64,000 nucleotides of DNA, taken from Chara braunii (Eukaryota > Streptophyta > Charophyceae > Charales > Characeae). Each line of letters begins with the position of its first letter. Within the stretch, counting starts at the first letter, position 1. Below the pieces are notes generated by a model. That model was not told the DNA's origin and made no database searches. It saw only the letters and a program-made list of their open reading frames with translations. Where the stretch lies: assembly GCA_003427395.1 (NCBI GenBank), contig BFEA01000046.1, positions 2,823,527-2,887,526 on the forward strand. The letters are read 5' to 3'. The position numbers and the translations under genes were made by a program. Positions 1 through 11,663 of the stretch are shown piece after piece.

Positions 1-50
1 CTTAAAACACCGGGCTCGGGGCAGGGCTGAAGACCGACGAAATAAAAAAA

Positions 51-372
51 GAACGGTCGCAAGGCTGAAACTCAAAGGAACTGACGCGGGCCTACATAAG
101 CGGTGGACCATGTGGTTTAATTCGATACAACACACAAAACCTTACCAGATCTTGACATATGAAAGAAACTCCTTATAAGAGATATACTTTGAGTTCATAT
201 GGGTGTTGCATGGTTGTCGTCAACTCGTGTCGTGAGATGTTGGGTTTAAGTCCTATAAGGAGCGCGACCCTCGTTTTGTGTTGCTAAGACATCGCAACGA
301 TGTGGTGCACTCACAAAAAACTGCGAGTGATATACCGAAAGGTGGGGATGGCGTCAAGTTTGCATGTCCTCG
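51..372 (+). pseudogene. Mitochondrial-type small-subunit rRNA fragment (NUMT)
   Basis: The stretch matches the 3' half of a mitochondrial SSU rRNA of the land plant/charophyte type: the block around GGTCGCAAGGCTGAAACTC, the GTGGTTTAATTCGATACAAC block, the GTCGTGAGATGTTGGGTTTA block and CCTCGTTTTGTGTTGCTAAG all lie in the rRNA order. Several positions that are nearly invariant in functional SSU rRNA are changed: GACGGGG reads GACGCGG, and CACAAGCGGTGGAGCATG reads CATAAGCGGTGGACCATG. The homology stops near 372 inside the molecule. This is a decayed nuclear copy of organellar DNA, not a working rRNA. Extents are approximate because the comparison is from memory of the conserved core. Confidence 0.8.
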
Positions 373-960
373 CCTGGCAACTTTAGGTTTTTATGACAAA
401 TTAGGGAACCCTAAACCCAACTTCTTTTGTCTCCAAGATCCGCGGAAAAGCTCGGTGTCACGTATCTCTGGACTTTTCCGCAGTCTCGCCAATTAGTATC
501 ACATAACAGACTCAAAGCGCCAATGCATAGCTAGATTGTCATATATACCTCGTCGTTCTCTGGTTATGGTATATGTTGCCAAATTCAAGCTTCGCTCAAG
601 GGATACTAAGAATAACAAAACACCAAATTTGATAATTGTAAAAAGGAAAATGGGAAAAAAAACGAAGTTTAGGAAAATTTGCATATATGTTTTCAAAACT
701 TCAGTAATACACATTTTGTTAAAAGTGAACCTTTTGATTGTTCACTTTTTGTAACAAAGCTGGAATTCATGTTGGAGCGACAGAAATAAGAGAAATTCAT
801 GTTGGCAATATGAACTGAGGAGCGACATAAATAAGAATAAATCGATACAATCATTGCTTAGAGTTTTGGAGCGGCCGCTCTGCAACTCAGAATAAACTCC
901 AGGTTTGTTCGAGTGTTCCCATTAACGTATAACTTGTAACAGCCTGAGGGCTTATGACAC
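373..960. other. AT-rich intergenic stretch, no gene seen
   Basis: No coding signal or recognisable repeat. Small ORFs of about 70 codons occur on both strands but overlap one another and show no motif. A small imperfect duplication around attcatgttgg (767-830) is the only structure noticed. Confidence 0.5.
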
Positions 961-1952
961 CCGCTGACCCTCCCCTCCACCACCCCCTACCCCTGCACCC
1001 TAACCCCCTGGAAGGCACATTCTCCCCTCTTGACTATTTTCGAGGTGAGTAGACCACGCCCTAACCCCTCGAAGTCGCATTTTTCCTTTTTGGCTATTTT
1101 CAAGGTGCGTGGACCAGTTCCTGGGCCTATGACACCAACAAAATCTTAAACTACGAATTCATTCCCAAATGCTTTTGCACACTAAGTCGTTGGAATAGGT
1201 GAGGAGGCACTGCAAGCGGGATAGAAATGCCACACACTAAGTCATTGGAAGAGGTCAGGAGGCGCTGTAAGCGGGACAGTAATGCCTACCAACAAAGTTG
1301 GAGGACCCAATTTCAAACTCGGAAATATTCTGTGTCTGAGGACCTTGCTCACACTGAGCTTGACAATTGTGATGCAACGTATAGTTCCCACTCTCGCAGA
1401 TATGAATCATTGCAATTCAAGTGCATCTTTACCCGTCAAAACGACAGTTAAACGTGAAATAAAATCAAAGCGCAGAAGACCCCTACCCCAACACCCCAAG
1501 CCTGTGGAAGTCACATTCTCCCCTCTTGGCTATTTTCGAGGTGAGTGAACCACACCTTAACCCCAGGAAGTCGCATTCTCTCCTTTTAACTATTTTCAAG
1601 GTACGTGGATCACTTTCAGGGCCTATGACACCTACAGAATCTCAAACTACGAATTAATTCTCAAATGCTTTTGCACACTTAATCGTTGGAAGAGGTGAGG
1701 AGGCGGTGCAAGCGGGATAGAAATGCCACACATAAAGTTATTGGAAGAGGTTAGGGAGCGCTGTAAGCGGGATAGTAATGCCTGCAAGCAAAGTTGGAGG
1801 ACCCAATTTTAAAGTCGGAAATATTCACTCTTGCACTAAGCCCGACAATTGTGATGCATCGTACAGTTCTCACTCTCGCAGATGTGAATCATAGCAATTC
1901 TTGTGCATCTTTATCCGTCAAGACGACAATTGAGCGCGAAATGAAATCAAAG
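961..1952. repeat. Direct duplication of a ~496-bp unit
   Basis: Two diverged copies, roughly 961-1456 and 1457-1952, align with a constant offset of 496 bp. For example, the tctcccctcttg block occurs at 1021 and 1517, and gcttttgcacac at 1171 and 1667. Each copy also holds an internal sub-repeat (aagtcgttggaataggtgaggaggc and a close variant about 50 bp later). No protein is conserved between copies, so the overlapping ORFs are probably chance. Confidence 0.75.
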
Positions 1953-2400
1953 TGCAGGTTAACGTTCATTTCCGCATTATATGAGATTGCAACTGGATTT
2001 CGTGCTCGATCACCCATGGTAGACCCGTTGTCAACCCCTTCTAGAGAAAGGAGTGGGCATTGGGAATCGCTACAGCGAAGACGACGAGCGCACATCAATT
2101 GTTTTTTGCAACCCAAGATGGAATACGTTAAGGCATCATGCACCACTTATACCCATATGTTAAGGCGTCAGAAATTGCAAAAGGCTAAAAGCGACCACGT
2201 CGGCTGATGCCTTGATGGTCCGATAGCGTCAAAAATTTCAAAAGGCTGAAAGCGACCACGTTGACTGACGTTTTGATGGTCCTGTAATGGATGTTAAGCT
2301 CACACCACCGCCATTGCAAAGGTGCGACAAAGGTTGCTTCTGAATTTAGAAGCGGTAGTCGTAAGATGTGAGGAGGCGTTGTAAGCGAGTTATAAATTCC

Positions 2401-2996
2401 CGTGAGCAAAGGTAGAGGAGAGAATCGCAAACCACGAATTAATTCGCACATGCTTTCACACAGTGAGTCGTCGGAAAAGGTGACGAGGCGCTTTAAACCA
2501 CCACTCCCTATGTCAGCAGGAAATACCTCCTTGTGAGTTCCGACGGGTTCTAAGGGAGGGCGATGACCGGAGGGCGAAACGGCGGTCCCAGTTTCGCAAT
2601 TTGAAAGCGACACAGTTGGCGAGTTTTTGCGCTTAGAAGAATTCATAGAAAATTATATACCTTTGACGGTTCCTGGATTACCTCATGGTCCTTTCCCGTG
2701 AGCAAAGCTAGAGGAGCGAATCGCAAACCACATACTAATTCGCACATGATTTTGCACAGTGAGTCGCCGGAAAAGGTGAGGAGGCTCTTTAAACCAGCAC
2801 TCCCTCCGTCAGCAGGAAATACCCCCCTGTGAGTTTCGGCAGGTTCTTAGGGAGGGCAACGACTGAAGGGCGAAACGGCGGGCCCAGTCTCACAATTTGA
2901 CAGCGACACAGTTGGCGAGTTTTCGCGCTTAGAAGAATTTCATAGAAAATTTTGCACCTTTAAGGGTTCCTGGATTACCTTGTGGTCCTTCCCCAA
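2401..2996. repeat. Tandem ~298-bp repeat, two full copies
   Basis: The segment with gtgagtcgtcggaaaagg at 2463 recurs at 2760, and the rest of the unit follows (gcaggaaatac, gggcgaaacggcgg, gacacagttggcgag). A third copy lies at about 4650-4940 and a partial one at 3862-3970. A companion segment (ttctccaacttcaa, then gctctgaagaatgcg) follows three of these copies at about 3000-3140, 3975-4125 and 4965-5090. The larger unit is therefore about 0.7 kb and dispersed. Confidence 0.75.
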
Positions 2997-3289
2997 AGTT
3001 TCAAAAATATTTAAACAACTCTAAACAACCGTCGTGTCGATTTGGCGCCTTATCTACTTTCATGACTGTGTCATTTGTGGGTCAAAAGGGAAAGTTCTCC
3101 AACTTCAATAATTTTTCACGCTCTGAAGAATGCGTCACAAACCCCAAAATTTGGAGGGTCAGTAGATTTGGTCGTCATTGCAAAGGTTGCTTCTGAATTT
3201 AGAAGCGGTAGTTGTAAGAGGTGAGGAGGCGTTATGAGCGAGTTATGACTTCCCTTGAGCAAAGGTAAAAGAGCTAATTTTAAACTACA

Positions 3290-3866
3290 AAGTCTTCGTC
3301 GCGGTGCTGGACTTGGAGAAGGCGTATGACCGGGTAAATTGGTTCTTTGTATTAGCAACACCAGAACACATGAATTTTGAAGAAAGCTTCAGGAGATGGA
3401 TGACAGGTATGTACAGATTTTCGATAGCGACAGTGTTGGTGAATGGCAGAAAATCTGAGGAGTTCACTTTGACGCGCTCTCTGCGTCAAGGGTGCCCAGC
3501 AAGGGCAAACAGACTCATGAAGGGCTTGGAATTGAGAGAAGGGGTGAAAGTTAAGACTGGGGCAATAGAGGATGACCTGTTGTTTATTACAGAAGCTACC
3601 AGCGAGTCCATGGGCGCTGCGAAATGCATCTTGGAACAGTACACAGACTTATCAGAGGCCAAGATAAATTGGGATAAGTTTGTATATTTTCTTCCGGAGG
3701 AATTTGAAATAGAAGAGGACTGGGTCATGAAGCGCGTTGGGATGAACGATTCAGAACGGTACTTGGGGCTCCAAGTATCACTCTCCAACAGTCGGCCAGT
3801 CCAGGACAAAATCCTGGTTGACAAGGTGGAAGCGAGAACAAAGAAGTGCACGACATTCCCACAGTG
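3290..3866 (+). pseudogene. LINE reverse-transcriptase fragment
   Basis: The frame from 3304 to 3867 carries recognisable LINE RT blocks in order: LDLEKAYDRVNW (motif A region, catalytic Asp), RSLRQGCP (motif B region), then EDDLLFITEAT in place of the usual FADD box, and ERYLGLQVSLSN. The stretch between motif B and the DD box is far shorter than in functional LINE RTs, so an internal deletion is likely, and there is no upstream endonuclease. The fragment sits inside the ~0.7-kb dispersed repeat and replaces about 20 bp of it. It is a non-functional insertion. Confidence 0.8.
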
Positions 3867-4176
3867 AGTCGTCGGACAAGGTGAGGAGGCACTTCAAACC
3901 GCCATTCCCACTGACAACCGGAAACACCCCACCCGTGTGTAATAGTGTATTCTTAGGGAAGGCGCCGACTAATATTCAAAAAATAATTTTGACCTCCAAA
4001 TAACCACCGCGCCATTTTGGCGGACGTTCGATTTTTGTCGCAATGTCATTTGTGGGCCAAGAGAAGAAGTTCTCCAACTTCAACGATTTTTCGTGCTCTG
4101 AAGAATGCGTTACAGACCCCAAAAAATTGAGGGGTCGGTAAATTTGCTCTTGATCTTAAATGTTGCTTCTGAATGA

Positions 4177-4610
4177 ACAACAGAGGGGGTGGACCTGCAA
4201 ACGATGTGATACACAAAGGACTACAAATTTGGTACCATGTCCACAGATGGGAAAATGACTTTCCCGGACTGGTTAAGACCATCCTAGTCAGATCGTAGTC
4301 TTAGTCTAAACTAGCCTGAGCTAGACACATTGCTCAGGAGGTGCTCGATATTAGATCCTCCCTACTGATCTTGGTGGACCTTGTGCTGTAAGTTTACTAG
4401 ATTGATATGAGATCCATCAACCTTTTTGGGGCTTTATGCTATTTCGAGAAGTTTATTCGACGAAGTAGGAACTGTGAGAAGTTGGACCTGGTTTCCAGCT
4501 TGGTTTGGCTTCACTTACCAGGTAAAATTGTGACGTCCCCGGCCTCGATTTCAATCTGGTTTATAATGAAAAAGCGACAACTTCCCAAAAAAAAAAAAGA
4601 AAAAAAAAAG
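4177..4610 (+). mobile_element. 5'-truncated poly-A retroposon (LINE 3' end) inserted in the dispersed repeat
   Basis: The host repeat is interrupted after gttgcttctgaat and resumes at gcggtagtcg (compare 3187-3212, uninterrupted). The insert ends in an A-rich tail (4579-4608). It contains the 19-nt hairpin GTTGGACCTGGTTTCCAGC (4491-4509) and the tail block gtccccggcctc (4535-4546). Both also occur upstream of another poly-A tail at 44.6-44.7 kb. The position of the tail shows plus orientation. Confidence 0.7.
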
Positions 4611-5099
4611 CGGTAGTCGCAACAGTCGAGGAAGTGATTTATAAATTCCCGTGAGCAATGGTAGAGGAGCGAATCCTAAAGTACGTATTAATTCGCACAT
4701 GCTTCCACGCAATGAGTCTCCGGAGAAGGTGAAGAGGCGCTTTAAACCAACCCTCCCTTCGACAGCAGGGAACACCCTCCTTGGCAGTTCGAGCGGGTTT
4801 TCAGGGAGGCCGGCGACCGGAGGACGAAACGACGGGCTAAGTCTCCTAATTTGACAGCCGTACAGTTGGCGAGTTTTCACGCTTAGAAGAATTCATAGAA
4901 AAATTTGAAAATTTGAGGGTTCGTAGATTTACTTGTGGTTCTTCCAAGAAAAATATAAAAAATATGAAAAAAATCATTTTCACCTCCAAACAACCACCGC
5001 GCGGATTTGGCGCACGTTCAAGTTTGGTGACCGATGTCATTTGCTGGCCCAGAGGGGAAGTTCTCCAGCTTCAGCAATTTTTCAGCGACAAATAATGTT

Positions 5100-6238
5100 G
5101 AAGCACAGGGTTCAAGCACAATGTCACATACATTATGATGATTAACGATGATTTTGGCGAACTTGCAGATATGAACAAATTTCAGGTGACAAAGCAAAAG
5201 ATATTCCTTTTCGCAAATTTGTAGATATGAACGGTCTTATCACAAATGTATGGCTTCCAAATTCCGAATATGTCATACGCAAACAACAGGCAGCATTCAG
5301 TGAAGACTACCACATGTATTCTCGCGATGCCACTTAATTTTCTGGAGTCCATAAAATGACGTCAAACATACATACATTCTGGCGGTAAATGGTTTTCGTT
5401 CCGCAATGGTCATATGGAAGCAACACTCAGCATTCAGTGGAGACAAAACCGTTCATAGCACACGATGAATTGACCTTGGCTGCAGAAGACGGGACAAGCA
5501 GAAGGAGGGTGGTTGCGGGGAGGAGGGTACAACAGAGGGGGTGAACCGGAGAAATGGGCGGTACTCACAGAAGAGCGGCGAGCCAAAATATGTGAAAATC
5601 GGGCAGGCAGGGAGGGAGGGAAGGGGGGGGGGGAAGAGGCGTTGAGGTGAGGTGGGGTTCCAAACCATGAAGTCAAAGAGTAAGAAAGACATAAGCAGGG
5701 AATTTGGCGACAAAAAAAAAATCATTGATATCTTTCCCCGACATCTTGGTAAATGAACCAGAGTATCGACTCCTGTGAGCAGGAGTGTAAATAATGAACG
5801 CAACAGGAGAACTTGAAAGATTGCCCCATCAGTAACACATGAACACAACCTGGAAACGAACAATGGCAGCATGACACTGCCACGCTCGTAGAGAACACAA
5901 GGAGAATAACCCGAAAAAAAAACGAAGTCAGGAGGGAACTGGGATATTCGCATCGACATCTAAGCGTCTACTAAAAAGATATTGCAGCACGAGGCCGGGA
6001 TATTCACAACGACATTTAAGCGTCCACTCTCTCGCTGATATCGGGCGGCTAAGGAAAGAGAATAACCCGAAAACAAACTAAGGCAGCATGCCGCTGCCAG
6101 CGTCCTAAAGAAAAGGCTTCAGGAGGGTGCAACATTTACACCTAGAAAACTAAAAAAACAAGAAAGTGACTACAATCCTCTACAATCCTTCATCTCATCC
6201 GAAGAACACCAGAGCTCGAGTCAGCCGACTGCAAGAAC
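5100..6238. other. Non-coding stretch with a degenerate internal duplication
   Basis: No gene seen. The gagaataacccgaaa block occurs at about 5890 and 6058, and ggatattc...cgacatctaagcgtc at about 5941 and 5998, which suggests an old local duplication. Positions 5480-5660 are purine-rich on the plus strand (mirror-image Pro/Ser-rich minus ORFs). Confidence 0.45.
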
Positions 6239-6260
6239 AAGTGGGAATAGATTCGCACTT
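6239..6260. repeat. 22-bp palindrome family, copy 1
   Basis: Arms AAGTGGGAAT and ATTCGCACTT, one mismatch from perfect, 2-bp centre. It lies about 50 bp beyond the stop of the Ulp1-like gene on the minus strand. Confidence 0.75.
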
Positions 6261-6312
6261 CTGTTTATGACCTCGCGAATAAAAAAACTAGCGTATTCTC
6301 TTAATAGGGGTA

Positions 6313-7010
6313 TTATTCTGAGCCTTGGATTATGTCCACCGCCATCCTCAGCCTGATGTTTGGAATGTCGCTTTGGCCTATCAGAAATGGAGGTGAAGAA
6401 CCGCGTACCAAAAAAGAAACAAAGACGAGCATGAAAATACCGCAGCTCGACCCATCAGACTGTTGAAGGACACCATGAACAACCACCTTGGGCTCCGGTA
6501 GATTCAGTTTCGTGTATCGACGAAATTGACGAACTGCTTCGTCACAGAGGTATTTCGTGAAATTCGCAAGCACATCGAAAAAAAAACCGCCATCGTCTTG
6601 TAGGAGGGAGTCGTAGTACTCCAGACATATAATAGGGTCAAGTGCACTCGATTTTTATGAACAAGAATGATTAATATATCGTACGCAAAAATGTTGACAT
6701 CTTTTGTCCATCTCGCAACCCTATCATGTCGACATCCCTCATCGACGAGTTTGGTATAGAAAAACGGACTGAAAATATAAACAGAGGGACACCCCGACAA
6801 CTTAGCATTGCCAACCAAGACCAAGGACTCCACCACCTCGTCGGAAAGCCACCCCCCCTGGACAAGAGTTTGAAAATTTCTTCTGCTCAACAAATAGAAC
6901 TGGTCCCTTTGCGAATCGAGGAAACCACCTCGTGGCCGTTGCTTAAATTTCCACAGATGTCCTGCAACATTCTCAAGTCTGCACCGCTAAGCTCCTTAGT
7001 AGGTAACGAT
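6313..7010 (-). pseudogene. Ulp1/SENP-like cysteine protease (peptidase C48 domain), frameshifted
   Basis: Read on the minus strand, two overlapping frames make one Ulp1-type catalytic domain. The frame ending near 6504 gives GGWLSDEVVESL, FSPFFYTKL, KDVNIFAYD and HKNRVHLTL (catalytic His). The frame ending at 6313 gives YYDSLL (catalytic Asp, about 6610), then YLCDEA and QQSDGSSCGIFML (oxyanion Gln and catalytic Cys, about 6440). The switch is near 6615-6625. A second shift near 6890 would link an upstream segment (LPTKELSGADLRML). C48 proteases cut SUMO or similar modifiers. In plants such domains are also common inside transposons, and the neighbourhood makes that more likely than a host deSUMOylase. 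All triad residues are kept, so decay is recent or the frameshift is an assembly error. Confidence 0.75.
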
Positions 7011-7546
7011 ACGCGAAAAGATGATGTCGCCCCAGCTGCAGAAATACCCAAGAACAAGTGTGAGGAACCGCCAAAACCACCGGGGCGAATTGGTCAAGAA
7101 CTGTGTGTCCTTTTTCAATAAATTTTATAACTCCCGACTGCTGCATGTGTCTTTGGCGATGTACTTAGAACACGGGTCTTTGACGGTACCCCGTCTAGCG
7201 TCGTCATCAGACCCATCAGACAAAGGAGTAACGCTTTCGATAGATGAAGCCACATGTTTCTGCAAAGCTTCCTCCTTATCTATTCCACAAGCCTTCAGAA
7301 CCCCGACAACTCTTCTGGAAAGGCGAGGTATCTGCAGTCTGGACCCTTTTAAACAGCCCTACACTTGACGAGGACTTCTTCGGTAAAGCGGTCAATAACC
7401 TCCCTAAAAACGATTTTCCACGCATGGCTTGTGAAGGCTTCATGGGCAGGGACATTGACAACCTCACGCCTGTAGAACATATAAAACAACCCACAACCCA
7501 CAAACTTTTGTTTAACAAGTGGTAATACCCACATGAGCCCATCATT

Positions 7547-9275
7547 TCAATCTGGATGACCACAAAACTGAACAGCGACAGATCCGCGAGTGCCACTGTT
7601 CACAAATCTTACCGTGCTCGGGAGTCCTTCGAGGGAAACCGGCCTCCTGTCGCGCCACTTTGGCAACGTCCGCAGAGGATTCAATGTTCTGCATCTCGAC
7701 CACCCTGAGTCGCTAATCAACTCGATGGCAGTTGAGTCGCTAACCAACTCCGTGGCTTCATGAAGCACCATTTCCTGACCGGAACTGAGGACAGACGCTC
7801 GATCACCTTGTTCTTCACCGCAGCGGGTGGACGGAGAATCATGATTTATCCGCTCCGAACCCATTTGACGAGTCGACACCTCACCGGCATAAAGTTGAGT
7901 TTCCCCCACGGTTTCTTCGCCTGCCTCATCGTCATGAAGCCGAGCCAACACCTCACCACCAAAAAGTTGAGCTTCCCCCATGGGTTCTTCGCCTTCATCA
8001 TCGTCATGAAGTCGAGCTTCCACCAAAGGTTCTTCTTCGCCCTCCTCATCACCACGAAGTCGAGCTTCCCCAAACGTCTATGCACGTCATTCCCGCCCAC
8101 GGTCTTTGCCTTCAACAAACGTCCACTGACCTCCCTTAACGCCACCCTCTTGCGTCGTCAGTGGCGACCCACTGTGCAAAACCAAATCGGTGTCCCCGAT
8201 GTTGATGGTAGTTCCCGACGAGCCTTGGAGAAGCTCTTCATCCCGCTGCACAACATGCGTCTCCTCCAAAGCATGACCTTCGCACTCGCTAGCCTCTATC
8301 TCCAACACTCCTACAACGGGCCCCTGAACAGACGTCGCCATACGCTGTAGACGTTCACCTTCCTTCAAGAGGCAGTAACAAGGTGTCGTCCATAGGACAC
8401 GCGTGCTACGTACTGTGGCAAGGACTCTCCTCAATATCATGAAACAAAGCCTCGCAAACAAGTGCGAATCTACTCGCACTTCATAAGACCCAGGAAGGCT
8501 TCGTCTCGCGTGTTTGAATATCGACTCCCTTCGCAGTGGCTTTCACTTCCGCCCGACCCGACATCCCGCTACACAGCATGCGCTTCCTGTGAGAGGTCCT
8601 CCTCCTCCAAAGCTGCTGCTGCACAACATGCGCTTCCTGTGAGAGCTCCCCTTCCCCCGGAGGTGGTGTACTCTTGCACTCTCAGTCGACGAACGCACCC
8701 TCCGAACGATGACATAGATGCTCGCTAGCCCCGGTCTCCAACACTTCTGCGTCGAGACCATCCAGCACTCTGCAAGGCGGCCAGTGTTGAGTCTCCTCTT
8801 CCCGGTGCACAACATGCGCATCCTGTGACAGCTCCTCTTCCCCCGGATCTGTTGCACTCTTGCTCTTAAAATCGATGGATGCACCCTCTGAAGCATAACG
8901 TTCATACTTGCTAGCCCTGGTCTCCAACACTCCTGCAACAGGCCCCTCCAACACTTTGCGCTCGTCGGCCTCGTGAAACAAAGTCCTCGCAGACAAGTGC
9001 GAATGTACTCGCATTTGATAAGACATCAGGGCCGCCTCGTCTCGCATGTCTGAATCTCGACTCCTTTCACAATGGCTTTCAGTTCCTCTAGACTCGTGAC
9101 TCCCGAACGCTCTACGCTTTCCGCCCGGCCCCTTTTCGCTGTCGAGCGCATCGGTCCGACATCGCACAAGGCAGCGCGGGACCCTCCCGGCCGCGTTACG
9201 CATGAGTTGGCCTAAATCCTTGTTGCAAATGCATATGGAGCTTCCGCAAGCCATTGCGGCCGAGTGCGCCAGCAA
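7547..9275 (-). CDS. Hypothetical acidic repeat-rich protein region, probably upstream part of the Ulp1-like gene
   Basis: Minus-strand frames at 7547-8026 and 8682-9275 encode acidic, internally repeated sequence. The first contains GEAQLFGGEVLARLHDDE and variants, matching a DNA repeat of about 60 bp at 7890-8070. The second contains two versions of a unit with GVLE.EAS.YE.yA.EGA, DPGEEEL and AHVVHREEE. The DNA repeats with a period of about 540 bp (8225-8560 against 8720-9090), and each unit carries a copy of the 22-bp palindrome. No conserved domain is recognised. It lies on the same strand as, and upstream of, the Ulp1-like domain, which suggests one long gene, but no continuous frame joins them. 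It could equally be repeat DNA that happens to be open. Confidence 0.35.
8460..8481. repeat. 22-bp palindrome family, copy 2
   Basis: Arms AAGTGCGAAT and ACTCGCACTT, one mismatch. Confidence 0.8.
8995..9016. repeat. 22-bp palindrome family, copy 3
   Basis: Arms AAGTGCGAAT and ACTCGCATTT. The flanking sequence is a diverged duplicate of that around the copy at 8460. Confidence 0.75.
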
Positions 9276-9289
9276 TACCTCTCGCGAGC

Positions 9290-10970
9290 CCCTACGGCAG
9301 GATAGGGCCTACGCGAGGCACGACTTACCTCCACCTTACGGGAGTTGTCACCTCCCTTCAGTGAACATATCCCCGCCGAGCTACCAGTCCACAGTACGAA
9401 AGTTAATCAGCTGCACTCGCAGAGGTGGACCAGCCGATGGCGTTTCTCGTTCACTGTAGCGTAGGGGGTATGCGTGGTCCCACGCCTTTATCAGACCCGC
9501 ACGCGAACCGACGCACAGGGGAGGCTGAAATCCCAAGCGCGACTCGGCGTCCGTCGACTAGGACGTATCTCACTCACCACGCATACACCACACTACGAAC
9601 ACAAAAATAAAACACACGCACACATCAAACAACGCGATAACACTCCTAGTCCCTTCAGTAGTCATCCCATAACCTTCTGACGTGGAAATCCGATAGGCGA
9701 CGCGCGTGAGACTCAGTATAAAACCTCGCGGACGCAGGGCGTACTCATATCGACTAGCAATGCAATCATACGCAAGCAATCGCAATGATGGCGTACTATG
9801 TAGTGCCCATAATCAAGCGGTCCCTCGTGGATCTGAGTACCGCTTATGACACTCAAGTGGCAATCTCGAAGTATCGTGAGGGTCAAACCCTTCACGATAT
9901 TGCATGACTGAAGGAAGAGCCGCGTGACCCTCACGACACTTCCGACCCTTAAGTTGAGTGTCTCGGTGGGCACGACAAATAGGCTCTATGCGGGGGTAAA
10001 TCCCTTCCACGCAGAGTCTAGGACCTGAGATGTCCTGGATAAGGACCTCGAATCGAGGCCCAAGACCAACGTCCGACTAAAAACCCTTAAGAAGTATACA
10101 ACAATAAGGAAGGTTTTTCCTTCTTCTCTTAGCGCATAATTTGTCTAACCCTTGTGCACGGTCATAATAGACCGCGCGAACACTCAAGCCATAAATATAT
10201 ATAGAAACTCCGACGAAACAGTTTGTCACAGCCCCTCGTTTGTTGTCCTCTTCTCCCTCTCTGCCTACGGTTTACCGGGCAGTTCTATTTGACGATATAT
10301 ATATATATATATATATATAAGGGTTATTAATATATGACAATCACTTCTCATAGTTACAGTGGGATTCCTCTCAGCCATATATATACGTGATCACACGCAG
10401 CCACATTTAGAGTCCGAACCACAAACATATCTGCAATCACATCAAAGATCTAAAAAAAGTCAACGCACTACACGGGGTCAACTTCAACCATTCTCTGCAC
10501 TCATACCCCTTGCTTTAGCCATACAAACCTCAACCTCGGCGCACCCTCCCAACAATAAAATACTCAGTATCTTCGTCAAATGGCCATTCAATAAAGTCCC
10601 GGTAAAAACACAATGAAACAGATCAAACCACAGGGCTAAAGCCTTTAGGTTGAGTGGCAATAGTGGATTGGAGTTGAACCGTAAACCGACGAATCGGCAA
10701 CCGACCTGTTATCAGTGATATAAGTGATGACAGAAAACAATCCTCGTAGGATCAAGCTGAATCTAGCCCAAATCCTGAACCGAATCAATCAAGAGAAACT
10801 GTAACACATGACAGACCAACGCCCAAGCTAACTCATCAGTGTTTGGGGAATGAATTTCCATACCACATTCTCACTCAAAATTTCCCTGCAAACTAAGTCT
10901 AAGGCTACCTCTAAGCCAGTGCCCAAAGCAAGGTAGACTAATAGTAAAATCTCCCCTACTCAGGGTGGAT
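9290..10970. other. Non-coding stretch with an (AT)n microsatellite
   Basis: No gene is supported. TATA-like stretches occur at 9718 and 10193, and an (AT)n run lies at 10294-10319. The segment could contain part of a decayed LTR, but I could not find matching terminal repeats. Confidence 0.4.
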
Positions 10971-10973
10971 CGC

Positions 10974-11085
10974 CAGAATCGCCACCTGTCAAAATATAAT
11001 CTATCTCCTTTAAACCAAGAAAATTTCCTCAGAATCGCCACCTGTCAAAATATAATCTATCTCCTTTAAACCAAGAAAATTTCGG
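10974..11085. repeat. 56-bp direct tandem duplication
   Basis: The unit beginning cagaatcgccacctgtc at 10974 recurs at 11030 without a visible substitution over about 54 bp. The identity contrasts with the heavily diverged repeats next to it and implies a very recent event or an assembly artefact. Confidence 0.9.
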
Positions 11086-11390
11086 CAGTGCTTTCCGTAG
11101 AAAAAATATATTTTCAAAATTTATATTAGCCTGAATATAAAGACAGAAACAGTGTTCAACTTTCCAAAGTTCAATTTTGTCTAACTCCTTGAATTAACAA
11201 AAATTTGGGCAGCACTCCCTTTAGAAAATGAGACTTCCCAGATTTCTACTTAGCCATGTATAAAATTCAGACAGGTTGAACTTTGAAAAGTCAAAATTTG
11301 TCTAACTCCTTGGTTTTGCAGAATTTTAAGTAGCGCTTCTCGTAGAGAAAGTAGCTTACCAAATCTATACAAAGCCAAGTATAACAAAAG
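11085..11390. repeat. Three degenerate tandem units of ~120 bp
   Basis: Each unit contains a block like ttgggcagcactccctttagaaa, then tttctacttagcca, then aaagtcaaaatttgtctaactccttg. The copies are about two-thirds identical by eye. No coding potential. Confidence 0.6.
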
Positions 11391-11663
11391 ATCCCAGAAA
11401 ATGCGAAAATTGACCTTAGTAAAATAAAGTTAGCTCAGAAAATGCAGAAATGGAACTAACTCATATCTCTCTAGCACGTAGCGAGCAACTAAAGCAACTA
11501 CCTATTAAACTGAAACTCAGATTAAGTAGTCGTCACACTCAGTCTCATGCAGACCAAACCACAAAGGTAATTACTCTCAGTATCCCAAAGTCAATCTTGT
11601 CAAACAGTATTTCGTAATCTTTCAATGATTTATGCCCTTATACCCGGCTTAGATAAGGCATAA

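Noticed and set aside
5434-5959. Minus-strand Pro/Ser-rich ORFs
   Set aside because: They are translations of a purine-rich plus strand, overlap each other in different frames and contain no domain.
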